Source: Hormiphora californensis
Taxonomy: Eukaryota > Ctenophora > Tentaculata > Cydippida > Pleurobrachiidae
Direction of reading: 5' to 3'
Length of the DNA: 64,000 nucleotides
Assembly: GCA_020137815.1 (NCBI GenBank)
Contig: CM035357.1
Coordinates: 1,969,020-2,033,019 of the forward strand
Shown: piece after piece, positions 1-10,876 of the stretch
How the letters are laid out: each line of letters starts with the position of its first letter
Position numbering within the stretch: the stretch's first letter is position 1
Notes under the pieces: model-generated
Seen by the model: only the letters and a program-made list of their open reading frames with translations
Database searches by the model: none
Told to the model about the DNA's origin: nothing
Translations under genes and position numbers: made by a program

Positions 1-140
1 CTGTATACTCCTCTCTCTATCTCACACGCTGTTCTAGTTCTCAAGTGACCCTTACATTTGGGACACAGTAAAAGAGGGTAGATTCATGAAATATATTACT
101 CCCGTGCGACAAAAAAAGGTTTCGATCATTGTTCATTATA

Positions 141-410
141 AGGCAACACGTTGTAACCATGGAAACACATTGTAACCATGGCAACACATTGTAACCAAGG
201 CAACACGGTGTAACCATGGCAACAAGTTGTAACCATGGATACACGGTTGGCAACAAGTTGTAACCATGGCAACACATTGTAACCATGGCAACAAGTTGTA
301 ACCATGGCAACACATTGTAACCATGGCAACACATTGTAACCATGGCAACACGATGTAACCATGGCAACAAGTTGTAACCATGGCAACAAGTTGTAACCAT
401 GGATACACGT
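141..410. repeat. 19-bp tandem array of RFX X-box-like sites
   Basis: About 13 units, each beginning GTAACC. Nine are exactly GTAACCATGGCAAC and the rest carry one or a few changes; spacers such as ACACATT and ACAAGTT give a period near 19 bp. The core fits the RFX X-box consensus GTNRCC-N(0-3)-RGYAAC and is nearly palindromic. The array lies just beyond the stop codon of the CNBP-like gene, so on the minus strand it would be 3' UTR or downstream flank. Repeat structure is seen directly; RFX binding is inference from the motif. Confidence 0.85.
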
Positions 411-453
411 CTCTTTGTAACGTCGCACACACGAGGGAGGGTGTAGATTCTTC

Positions 454-3400
454 TTATGCAGCATCCACACAGTTCCGGGCAATGTGACCTGAAATGGGGG
501 TGTGTGAGATTCATCATGTCTTTCATACTTTCGTGTCGATAATATCAATATTAATTACTGCTATCTAAATCTGGTGTCTCTCATGGTATACTGTACGATG
601 CTACAGAATGGCCCCTCTGTCAGATTCCCCCTATCTCTGTCATATATTCTCACCTGGCTTGTTGCAGGAGTAGCAGACATCCTCTGTCTGGCTGCAGTCC
701 TTTGAGATGTGACCCTTCTCATTGCATCTGTAGCACGTCTGAAGTATGGGTTGTGTGTGTGAGAGTGCTCTGTAACCACGTGTATAATAACTTGATTTGT
801 TATAGAAACATCTTCTCTTCAAAATAACGAATGAAGTAGTACAGCTGTACTAGGGGGAGGAATAGGCCGTAGTGGAGCAATACTCTCTTCAGAATAACGA
901 ATACTGCGCTAGGCCGGGTGGGGGAGCAATACTTACTGGTTGATCAGGATCACGTCGTGCTCTCTTCCCGTTATCAGGTTGATCACAACCCTTGGCAATG
1001 TGCCCGGGTTGTCCACAGTTGTAACAGGTATCACTATTGGGACACTCCTTCCTCAGATGTCCCTGGCCTCCGCACTTGTAGCAGTCACGGCCATCAGAGG
1101 GACAGTCCCGGGCAATGTGTCCTCGACCCCCACAACTGTAGCAGCTGTCAAATCCACGCTTGTTCCTGCAGTCTCGGATTATGTGACCTGGGGAGGATGA
1201 TATATGTTAATTAATTGTTTCCCGGGCAACATAGAAAAGTGGAAAACAAATAGATCATTGTAACTTGGGTTCCATTTAATGAGAGTGAGGTATTATATCA
1301 CAATACTTGTTTTGTTCAAATCCAGACTCGCGAAAAGAGGGTCGAGCTAGGTAACACAGTACCTGGTTCTCCGCACTGGTAACAGCCAGGAGCAGAAGGA
1401 TCACTAGCACAGTTCCTGGCAATGTGCCCAGTTCCACTGCAGTTGTAACACATCTGCTCACTGTCCTCCTGAGATGGACACTCCCTGGCAATATGTCCAT
1501 CACCCCGGCAGTTGTAGCAGACCATCTCACTTCCCCTGCATTCCCTGGCCTGGTGTCCAGATTTACCACATTTGTAACACTTTTCTGGGGAAATGAGGGT
1601 TAATTTAGTGGAGAAAGGAGCGGGCATCCCCTTTTTTAGCTCGGAACGGCCCTTTGAAACATATAGTGGTAGAGAGAAAGGTAAGTTTCTATGCAAGTAA
1701 GGGATGTAAAAAGGGGGCTAATTGAGGGAAATCATTGCTACAATTAACAAGACAAAGGTTTCAGTAGATCTCTGCATAAATGAACAATGTAGTAGAGAAA
1801 GAAGAAGGGATGGGCCATGAGGAATTTGGGAAATGAACATGGCCTGGATTTGAGGAGTTCCACAGAACACAACAGCTGTCACGTGACTGCGAGATGAACG
1901 CGCGCGGCTTAAAACCAGAATGCGCGCAAGATGCACTTTCTACATGTGGGAGGTCGAAGCAAATGGGTACCACACCCGCCCTCTCCGTCGCGTTCTCACA
2001 CACACTGATCATGTTTGCATATTAAATCGTGATCACGTCTAACCCATCTTTCTCCAGTCTCCACTATAATATTCTGCACTCTGACTCAACTACAAAGACA
2101 AAACATGGTGTCCCCTTCTTTTTAATGAAATAATAATATTTCCCCCCTTCCTTCCTAAACAGACAAAAGTTGGAAACTGTCCAAATAAAAACTCCACCCC
2201 ACTGCAGCAGTAGCTGTTGCTGTGGACTGGGAGTAGACCGTTAACTACCTGAGTTGAGCTCACCTCTTGGCCTTCGTCGGCTTGTAGGAGGTCGCTCCTT
2301 GGCTGAAATGAAACGTATTTAGATGATCACACATTTTAAGATCTGATCAGGGAATATGATTTAAGTTTGGTAATTAAAAAGTAGTGTAATTTGTTTGGTA
2401 ATTACTAACTAGTAGCGGAAAGTGGATAGATATGGAAGGGGTTAATATAAATAATAACACCTTCTAGGCGAGAATGAAGGAGACCAGACTGATAATAAGC
2501 AGATAACGAAATCCGAGCATTTGATTTTGCAGTATAATGTTTCAAGGCCGTTTTTTTTCTTGAATTATGCTAGATGATGACCTAATCATAAGTCAAGCAT
2601 GATGTAATGTATAGGAGAAATGGAAAGAGATGGGCGGAAGATCAAAGCAGATCAAAGTATGAATTGTACGTGAAATAATAATTCTCCCTTGCCCTCTAGA
2701 TTTATAACGTTATAACGTCCCTAAGTATTTGAAAGTAGGAAAATCAAGCTGGGGAGGGGTGAGACGAAGAATCAGAAAGTGAGACTTCACTGAAGATAGC
2801 GGAAGTGGAGAAACAAGGACCGGTGAAATCTTGTCAGGGCGCTAGAAACTATATACTGGAGTCGCCTGACACTGTGTCTAAAATGTACAATTCAATGAAA
2901 CTCACGTTCTTCAGGGCATTCTTTGGAAATGTGACCTGTCAGCAGACAATTGTAACACAGGGCATCTGAAATTAGGTTTGGTGTTAGAAAATGGAAGGAT
3001 AAATGGTGATTGGTGACTGGCGAGAGAATGATATCTTACACTTTATTAGATTGCTTGACATGCTATAACTTTTTACAACTACACACACACAACTACTACT
3101 GGCAAAACTAGTCGATTCGGAGTGCTTTTCAGTGTGTACTGTGTACCCCAAAATCAAGTACTGGCAAAATTTAGAGGGCGGAGATATAATAGGAAAACCC
3201 CCTATTAAATCGATCCTATTAGGCCAAGTAACATCACTTTGGGTGTGCTATGCGAAGGAACTAAATAATTTATCACCAAACCAAGCAGTGAAAAGTTATG
3301 AAACCTGAGTTCTTAGATGAGATTTCTGAGATACGAGGGCTCAAAGTTAGATGTCTCTCAGTCATTTAAAAAACACACTGTATAAAAAGTTTACATCCGT

Positions 3401-3585
3401 AGAACAAACATAGAATACATAACAATGGGTTGTGTATACTGTGTATTGTATAATACTGTGTTTTGTATTGCATTACTGTAATACTGTAATACTGTATTAC
3501 AATTGTATAATTGTATACCTTCAGAAGTACATTCCTTAACCAGGTGACCGGCCTCTCCGCATCTGTAACACCCTCCTCTCACCAT
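454..3585 (-). CDS. CNBP/Gis2-like CCHC zinc-knuckle protein
   Basis: Seven exons by splice consensus and phase: 3585-3519, 2965-2906, 2302-2264, 1584-1363, 1187-937, 738-654, 488-454 (759 nt, 252 aa). The product is almost entirely CX2CX4HX4C zinc knuckles. I count eleven, for example CYRCGEAGHLVKEC near residue 7 and CYSCNKPGHIARNC at the C terminus, which ends HIARNCVDAA. A basic linker (PPTSRRRPR) separates knuckles 2 and 3, the position of the Arg-rich linker in CNBP. Family members are single-stranded nucleic-acid-binding proteins that act in translation and transcription. Vertebrate CNBP has seven knuckles, so this protein is longer. ATG 3585 is the first ATG of exon 1; an in-frame stretch extends upstream, so a further 5' exon is possible. 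Confidence 0.88.
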
Positions 3586-3991
3586 CTCTCTCTCTCGCAC
3601 CGCCTGACGCCTACTACAACAGGATGAGATTTAGATTGAGGGGGGGGGGGGGTTAAGGTTTTATTAGTCGAAACCTAACTTTTCCATCAGGCACCAGGGT
3701 CCAGGGCACCAAGAGAAACATATTTAAATCTTTTACGCATTTGACGCTGCACTGCCCTCTTATTTGCGAGGAAAATAAAAGACAGCAAAGACAAAAATTA
3801 CCACCGCAGGAGACGACACTCGACAGGATATTTCATTGTTTAATAATAATAATAATAATAAAAATGACAGTTTATATCCCGCACTGACACAGTTTTAATT
3901 ACAGACAACTCGTTTTCCTTCATTTGAAAGGGACTGCAGCAGACTGCCTGCTCCTAGCACGGTTCTCTGATAACGGTGAATTAGTCGGGAA
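3586..3991. other. Intergenic: G-run and TAA microsatellite
   Basis: Contains a 12-bp G run near 3640 and a short (TAA)n tract near 3840. No coding signal recognised. The minus-strand promoter of the CNBP-like gene would lie here, but no clear TATA element is visible. Confidence 0.5.
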
Positions 3992-4834
3992 CTATCCCAC
4001 TTGGATAACATTGTTACGGATAAAATAGCAGCCGTCTGGATCTTCTAGTCGTATCCGTTTCAAAGTGGACCTGAGAGCTTTTTGCTCCTTCAGTTCAGAG
4101 GGCGTTAGATCCGGAGATAGATAAACAGCCGAAAACTGTTTGGAGTCTTTGAGGTTTCGTGCTTTTTTGAGAAGCGCCAGGAGAGTCGCTCTCCTCTCCA
4201 GGGATACTAAGAGCGGTCTAGGACGTTTCTCATTTCTTTCCCCGATGCGTTCTATCGTTGTCATTTTCGGTTTCTCTTGCAGTTCCTCAAAAAGTTCGTC
4301 TAAAGTAGTTTTAGCCACTCTATCGGTTGTTTCTTGGAGACCAAACACAATCAGGTTCTTCTCTCTTCCGGGTTGTTGGACGGGAGTAGGGTGGTGCGAC
4401 GTTAGTGGTTTTACCACTTTAGGGGAGGTTGCAGCACAATTCTGTGCAAGCACAGAAGAGTAGGCTTTCACCTTCTGCACCGAAGTTGACACTGCACTTA
4501 GTTGTTGCTTTTGGGCTTCAATAACCGTTTGCTGAAGCTCAATCACGCTAAGACGGTGGCGATCAAGTTCTTCTTTGCATTCACATAGTTGCTTCTCGAG
4601 TTTTTCAGCGCTCATAACATTTTCAAAATTGGCCCAGTTACCCCGGTTTTCGCAACGACAAAAAAGACCCCGGATTTCGCTAAAAAAAGGAGGCGACAGT
4701 TTACCCGATACACCAGTGCAGTGACGGCGCTCGTGGGTGTCCGCAGACACCCATGCCAGACGCCCTGCCGTTTGATCTCCCCAGAGCGCCGGCTGGGGCA
4801 CCCATGTTCCCGGCGCCTTGTCAGTCTCTACCAT
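3992..4834 (-). mobile_element. Non-LTR retrotransposon ORF1-like fragment
   Basis: An open frame of 280 codons. The credible protein starts inside it, at MSAEKLEKQL (about residue 74). A short coiled-coil-like helix is followed by an ORF1p-type region with the strings KNLIVFGLQE, FSAVYLSPDLTP and YFIRNNVIQVG; the last two recur in the ORF1 remnant at 40.4 kb. LINE ORF1 proteins of this type bind nucleic acid through an RRM-like plus C-terminal domain. No RT follows downstream on the same strand, so this is a 3'-incomplete or separate insertion. The first ~73 codons read like non-coding or older genomic sequence. Assignment rests on similarity to the second copy and general ORF1 layout. Confidence 0.6.
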
Positions 4835-5709
4835 CTGTTAGTTCTTATGGCCCTTTTTCGAGTGGGTTGCCGGTTGCGACTTGGGTATGTTAGGCCGTTT
4901 TAAAATTTTAGCCAGCTTTTGGGGAATTTTTTTTGCGAAAGCCGGGGTACCGGTTCAAATAGAACATGTCAATACAATAATTTATACAGATTATTATTAT
5001 TATTATTAACTCTAAAATGTATACATTACATATACTGCCCCTTTTTGTGGGCGAAACGGATAGTCATTAATAAGTCCCATTAGAAGTCTCTTCAGTGCAC
5101 ATGTCACTGATTAGAAATCAGCCACATTTAATTACCCCCCTGCTAACCCAGTATCGTCCATTCGGACTGTCTCGCCTCAGTCCTTTCACTGTATCAACGA
5201 GAGAAAGCGTTATAAAAATAAAATTTACTCTTCTGTCGTCATAATAAGTTAAATACATACATAATAATAATAATAATAATATTCCGCGCTTATATACCGC
5301 CCATACCCGACGGAAACATGTCAAAATATTGGCGATGTTCCGACGAGTCATCAGAGCGGTATATCCTAGAGTAAAAATATCGCACACGAACAATTCTGGT
5401 TGAAAAAGACAATATATGGAAAACTAAATTAACTGGACTTATCAAACTGGGGGAATAACTGGTCCCATAAACCTGTAGATATAATTTTAAACACGCTATA
5501 CTCACACCTGCTCAAAAAAGGATACCAGATAGTGATTTAATAACATGACTAGAGAGAGGATGACACTGACTGCCCGCAGACCCCACAACTACAACAAACA
5601 TTACAACTCAGCCATGGGTTCCCCATCACCCACTCCAAATGCACCAACGAAGAGATGTGTTTTCAGGCGAGCTTTAAAGGTATCAACGTTGGGGATCGAC
5701 CTTAACATA

Positions 5710-6117
5710 TCAAATAAGATGAAAATCGTTTGTTTTACTACAAAAGTGTGTCCATTTATTGCCCCTGTACCCCCTGATGGCGATTAGGATGGTCTTCAAC
5801 AACGAGAAAGACAGCCGAAGCCGAATGCACCGGATGGCATCGTTGTAAGTGTGGCCCGTTTTGTCAGATAGAAGTTTAGCGACCTTCTTGTAGAACACCT
5901 CCGATTGGGGGCCCATAACCCCAGTTGTTGAAAAGACTAGAGGTGTGAAAGTTGCCTTCTCGACCTGAAGGACTCTGTCGTTGTAATTTAGTACCTTTTC
6001 CCTCTCGTGTCTCCTCATAGTGTCCTGGAGGGACTTGCCGATGTTGGTTGGCGCAAGACTGTTGAATACACGGATGTCAGTGTAAACTTTGTCTAAGTCA
6101 CTCCACACATTACGCAC
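5710..6117 (-). mobile_element. Non-LTR ORF2 3' fragment (endonuclease domain)
   Basis: 135 codons matching the C-terminal end of the element at 37.1-40.2 kb. Shared strings are VWSDLDKVYTDIRVF (there LWSDMQTSFMDVRVF), FTPLVFSTTG (there FTPLVFSTSG) and a closing FSLLKTILIAIRG (there FSLLRSTLVALRG). It covers the D...DxRV half of a PD-(D/E)XK-type endonuclease and the tail. It starts abruptly near 6117 and ends in a stop at 5710. Divergence from the 37-kb copy means a different, older family member. It lies upstream, on the same strand, of the ORF1-like fragment at 3992-4834, the wrong order for one element, so two insertions are likely. Confidence 0.7.
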
Positions 6118-6677
6118 CAGTTACAGATTGATACCCTGATATCAGGGGGACGCTCCCTGATATCAGGGCACCGCGCGTTCCTGCATGCCCGGCCATCTTG
6201 ATGCCCGGGCACGCAGATGGTTCTGTGGGAACCATGTGACATTGCTGCGCGTCACGTAATTTGAATGCAAATGTACAGCTAACGCGCATGTCAGCACTCA
6301 CTTGCTTGCCGACCATACAGCTTGGGAACTGATGCATGGGAATCTCTAACTGGTGCCTAACGGGCAGAAACATCCAAACGGGCACTGTTAGTAGAACGGG
6401 GAAAAAAATTTAAAAACACAGAACCTTTTTGTTTTTTGAATTCCGAATTGCAGTGCACGCGCGTCACAACATTTCAATGCGCGGCTCGGTTTGGCAGACG
6501 CTTAACAAAATTATGGCGCGCCACGTAGAAACCCTGATATGATAAAATTTTGACAATCTCAAAGAAATATTTTGAAAAATGTTGAAACAGCACAGTACAC
6601 AGAAGATTTCTTGAATTTCAATAACACAACTCTCTGTCTCTATCAGAAAGTTCTTCTTTCTATCTCTCTCTATTTCT

Positions 6678-7810
6678 TTATCTCTCAACAAACTCTTCAG
6701 CTACAAAAGGTCCCGTTTCCTCAATGACAATGGTTGGTGGTGGATCCTTGAGGGAGATTAGGAGACTTTGGGAATCTTCCTCCGAGGACGGAGGACCCAG
6801 GACACCCATCGTGTGGAATTGGTTGTGCCTGCAGCAGTAGGGTTGGGGTTAGGTATTTCAGAAGTTTTTAGAAATAGAAACGGCTGATCTGATAGAAACT
6901 CAGCAGGACAAAAGGAACGTTTGAATCAGCTGGGAACGAATAATTTAAAGCAAAAATATTCGGTAACTATAATAGTTCTTGAAATCACCAAACACACAGA
7001 AATAACTTGTTATGTCCTAACCCTCCTTTACAATACCGCCACCAAGGCAACCATAAAATACCTTGTTTTCTTGATGTAAGGTTGATCACTAAGAACGCTC
7101 CGAGTATCAATGGATGGTCCAGTTCTTTTGTGTGATGGTTGGTGACTTACTGTATCTGTTAACGCACTTCTCGCATCCCATTCTATCCTTTCCACTTTAC
7201 TAGCCCTGTGTGGTAGAGAAATGGTGGTTAAGACTTTGGAGATGAAAAATGTTAACAGTGATGAATAATATATGAGGGAAAGTTATTGCCCCACCCCCTC
7301 CTTGATGTACCGAACCCTCACAGACGGTGCGAGCTCCACAACCCCCCTCCCCGATAGAGATTTACTTTTTGTAAGTTGGTCTGTTACCTGAAGATTCGTT
7401 TCCTGAGGGGTGTGGCAGCTGGAGAGGGTAGAACATCTATCTCATCAGGAAGGGAGAACGTTCGGTGTCCCAACTTTCTCTGTTTATCAATAATCTGAAA
7501 TGGGTTCAATATTTCATACCACTAGTCCAACATGTAATGGACGGCATAATTTCAATTCAAATTTTACTAACTTCACATAGTGATGACCTTTGCCGCAGTG
7601 CCACTACCGACAAGACAAGAGTAGGAGCACCGTGCCTAACATGTCACGCCACATTTTGGGCACATGTTGTGACAACATTGTTATCACGCCACTTACCAGT
7701 CGTATTTCTGTGTTGAGAGTTCGTTCCCGTAACCTTTGTTGCATATCAATCTGCTTCAGCTTGTTCTCTAATGATATTTCCTCCCCGGCGTTCCTTCTGT
7801 TCGCATGGTC
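6678..7810 (-). CDS. Unrecognised protein, 3' exons (5' part unresolved)
   Basis: Four exons agree in splice sites and phase: 7810-7697, 7440-7388, 7205-7062 and 6828-6678, ending in TAA at 6680-6678 (153 codons plus stop). The first exon encodes a charged, heptad-like helix (EISLENKLKQIDMQQRLRER), probably coiled coil. The rest is Ser/Thr/Pro-rich and ends EETGPFVAEEFVER. I recognise no family. Exon 7810-7697 starts in phase 0 after a good acceptor, so at least one upstream exon is missing; I could not place it between 7.8 and 10 kb. A minus-strand ORF at 8709-8452 is a weak candidate only. Confidence 0.55.
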
Positions 7811-10008
7811 CTGGGGGAGGGGGGAGTTTGATTGTTATGTTCTAACCCTCCCTTTTACATGTGTACCCTTTTGAGGATTTTAAGTTATATTCTCGATATT
7901 TTGAGAGGTGGGGAGGGGAGTTTGAGAGGTCCTGGGGAGGGATAGTTTGAGAGGTCCTAGGGAGGGAGAGTTTGAGAGATGGGAGAGTTTGAGAGGTAGA
8001 GATCCCTCCGAGCCCCAAGGGATCAATAGTTTGGATCGGGAGGGATCAGGGAGGATAGGTAATACAGAGTCGTCGGTGTATCGGACAAGGGAGTTGTTTA
8101 CTAGACAGGCTTACACATCAATCATACAATCGCACACGTGTGCAACAGGAGAGAGAGGGAGACAGAAAGATAGAGAGAGAAAGCAGGGTACGGTTATGAT
8201 ATAGTCTGTAGCAGTGCTATGGTATATTATACCGGACCCTGTTTAAGTAGTTTGTGATTGTTGTTAGCTTTTGCTGCGTCTGTTGTCAGCTTTTGTACTT
8301 ATTACATATTATATGGGATCTATCTGCCACACCTGTCGCTTGGTAAAGTAGTAGTTTTCCATTAGTTACCGCTGTTACAATTTAACATTTTGGGTTTGAA
8401 CTATTCTGAAGAACTGAACAACTTGAACTAAGAGAACTTGTGGTATAATCACTATGAGATATATCTGTTAGGAAATACAAATTCAAAGTGTAGTCGAAGC
8501 AAGACAATAGTTGAACTGTTCGGGGGCCCAACTGTTCGCACTGCTACCCGAACAATCCAAGACAATAGTAGTATAACCACATAACGATCGGCCATAAAAC
8601 GGAGTGATACATGTGGCAGTTGTTCATGTACTACTGATACACGTCCATTAGTACTAGTGGTCATGGTGGTAAAGTCACGTGGGGACGGATTGTGGTTTTC
8701 AGTGATCATTTTAACACACTTTATCAGAGATGAGAGAGGGAGTATGAGGGACTAGGAGAGAAGGAGATTTAGTACAGAGCTCATTACATCTTTGAACTTA
8801 TCAGATGAATGATGATACGCCATATCAGATACGGCCAAACTACTGAATAGCTGATAGCACTGTTTTAGCGCTAAAACAGAACAGGAGAATTTTGCGTTAA
8901 AAAAGGCCTCCTAGGCGGCACTTTGATTAAAAAGAAGTATTGTACTTCAAGTACCTAACTGATCCTAGATTTGAGTGACCGCATGAGCAGAAGAAGAAGA
9001 AGGAGGAGTGAATGTTAAAAATGAAGCTATAGTATACGGAGCTGTCATGTATTATAATATCCAGTACTACTACATGCACCTGTCGGCACGAAAATCAATT
9101 TCAAATGCAACGAGGAGAGATGGATTCTTAGAAAGAGAGGGAGGGAGAGAGATGGATAGAGAGGGAGAGAGAGAGAGGGAGAGAAGATGCTTAAAAAGTG
9201 ATTTTAGGAAAATTGGGTGGAATTAGGGATAGATGCTAAAGAGCTTGACGACGTAGCAGGAGACAGGAAAGTAGGAATTGCGTAGTAAATGCAACAAGCA
9301 CTAATGTGGATAATGGGAGAGGGCGAGAGATATAGAAAGAGAGAGAGAGAGAGACAAGGAAAGAGAGAGAGATGGAAAGAGATGGGAGAGAGATGGGGGG
9401 GAGCAAAGAGACGGGGTGATTGTATGCATTTTATGATCGTGATACTAAGAAAATAAAGCACAAACTACAAACTAGAAACAGAGAAAAATTGTTACAGGCA
9501 TTAGGCCAAATGTCATACATGCATGCACAATCTGAGTGATTTATGTTTGAAGATATATATCACGATTTGCTACATTGATTCAACACCGTTTTAACTTCCA
9601 TTCTGCCGTTTTAGATATGCACAAACTATAGTTTTACAGCACTAGAGGACAAATCGTGAATGATCATCAAACGATCCGATATTGGATTGGACACAAAGAG
9701 GAGGGGTCAGTTAAATTTACACTGCTTGAAGTGTTATGACGGATTAGTTTTAAAATCTAACGATCTCCTGCCGACCGCAACATAAATCAGAGGATATATA
9801 TATCTCCAGCAGAGAGACAAAGAAAGAATTGTAAGATATACCCCCTTCATCAAGCTGTCAATAAAATCATTCTAAAAAAAGGGCAGTAGCTAGCCATGTA
9901 AATTAACCAGAAATCACAACCAGATCAGCTATCAGAGAGATTTGACACCAGAGAGATATTATATCAGAGAGTTCTGTAATCGGAGAGATCATAGAGATCA
10001 TAAACATC
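7811..10008. other. Stretch with no assigned gene
   Basis: Holds short GA-rich tracts (near 9130-9190 and 9330-9400) and a GGGAGGG-type purine repeat at about 7900-8000. It presumably contains the 5' exons and promoter of the minus-strand gene ending at 6678 and the plus-strand promoter of the SH3 gene. No RNA gene seen. Confidence 0.4.
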
Positions 10009-10787
10009 ATGCCAGAGCAATGGGCAGTGTGCGTGGAGCAAGTTAACGGCGGGAGAGGGAGTAGTAAAATGGTCGTATTGCCTGTACAGATAGGTGATAC
10101 AGTAAAAATCGTAGCTAAGGTAGGTGTAACTTGTGCAGTAATAATGAGCGATTTGATATGTGACAAATCACCACACTAGCTCACATTCCTAGCCTCGTAT
10201 TTTGTTTCTGACGCATGAAGGAGCAAATTCTCTGTGAGTCACGGTGATGTGCTGCAGCAGCACTGTATAATGTATCATGTAGCCATTAATTAACCACCGA
10301 ATTCTGACTTCTGAGAAATCGAGATATGATAGTGGTCTATTCGATTCGTAAAACACACGTGATACATTCCAACAAAATACTTGATCGGCACTATGTAACT
10401 ATGTATTCTACCCCCCCCCCCCCAAGGAGCCCCTTTTTAACTTCATACAAGATCAGGGAGATACCCATCCCCCTCCCAGATCTACAATGATTCAACCCCC
10501 CCCCACAGGGCCTCATTTTAACCAGGGAGATGCTAGACACTATACAACCCATGCTCCTCCCAGACTCCAGAGCTCCGAATATCCCCCACAAGACTAGTAT
10601 AAACACTCATTTTTCTCCTCCCAGAGTTCCGACGATTGGTGGATGTGTAGCGACGGAGAGGAAGTTGGGTACATTCCACCCTCCTGTCTGTTGGAAACAA
10701 ATCAATCTCTAGATATCCAGGACATTGATGTACCGGAAGAGGTCGATCTGAAGAGCATTTTGAAATCTGTCATAGAGGAGGATGACA

Positions 10788-10876
<89 letters not shown>

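Noticed and set aside
141-410. CRISPR-like array
   Set aside because: Unit period is only 19 bp with near-identical spacers and the locus is eukaryotic; it is a simple tandem repeat.
41-548. Minus-strand frames rich in VAMVTMCCHGYN
   Set aside because: Translations of the 19-bp X-box-like tandem repeat.
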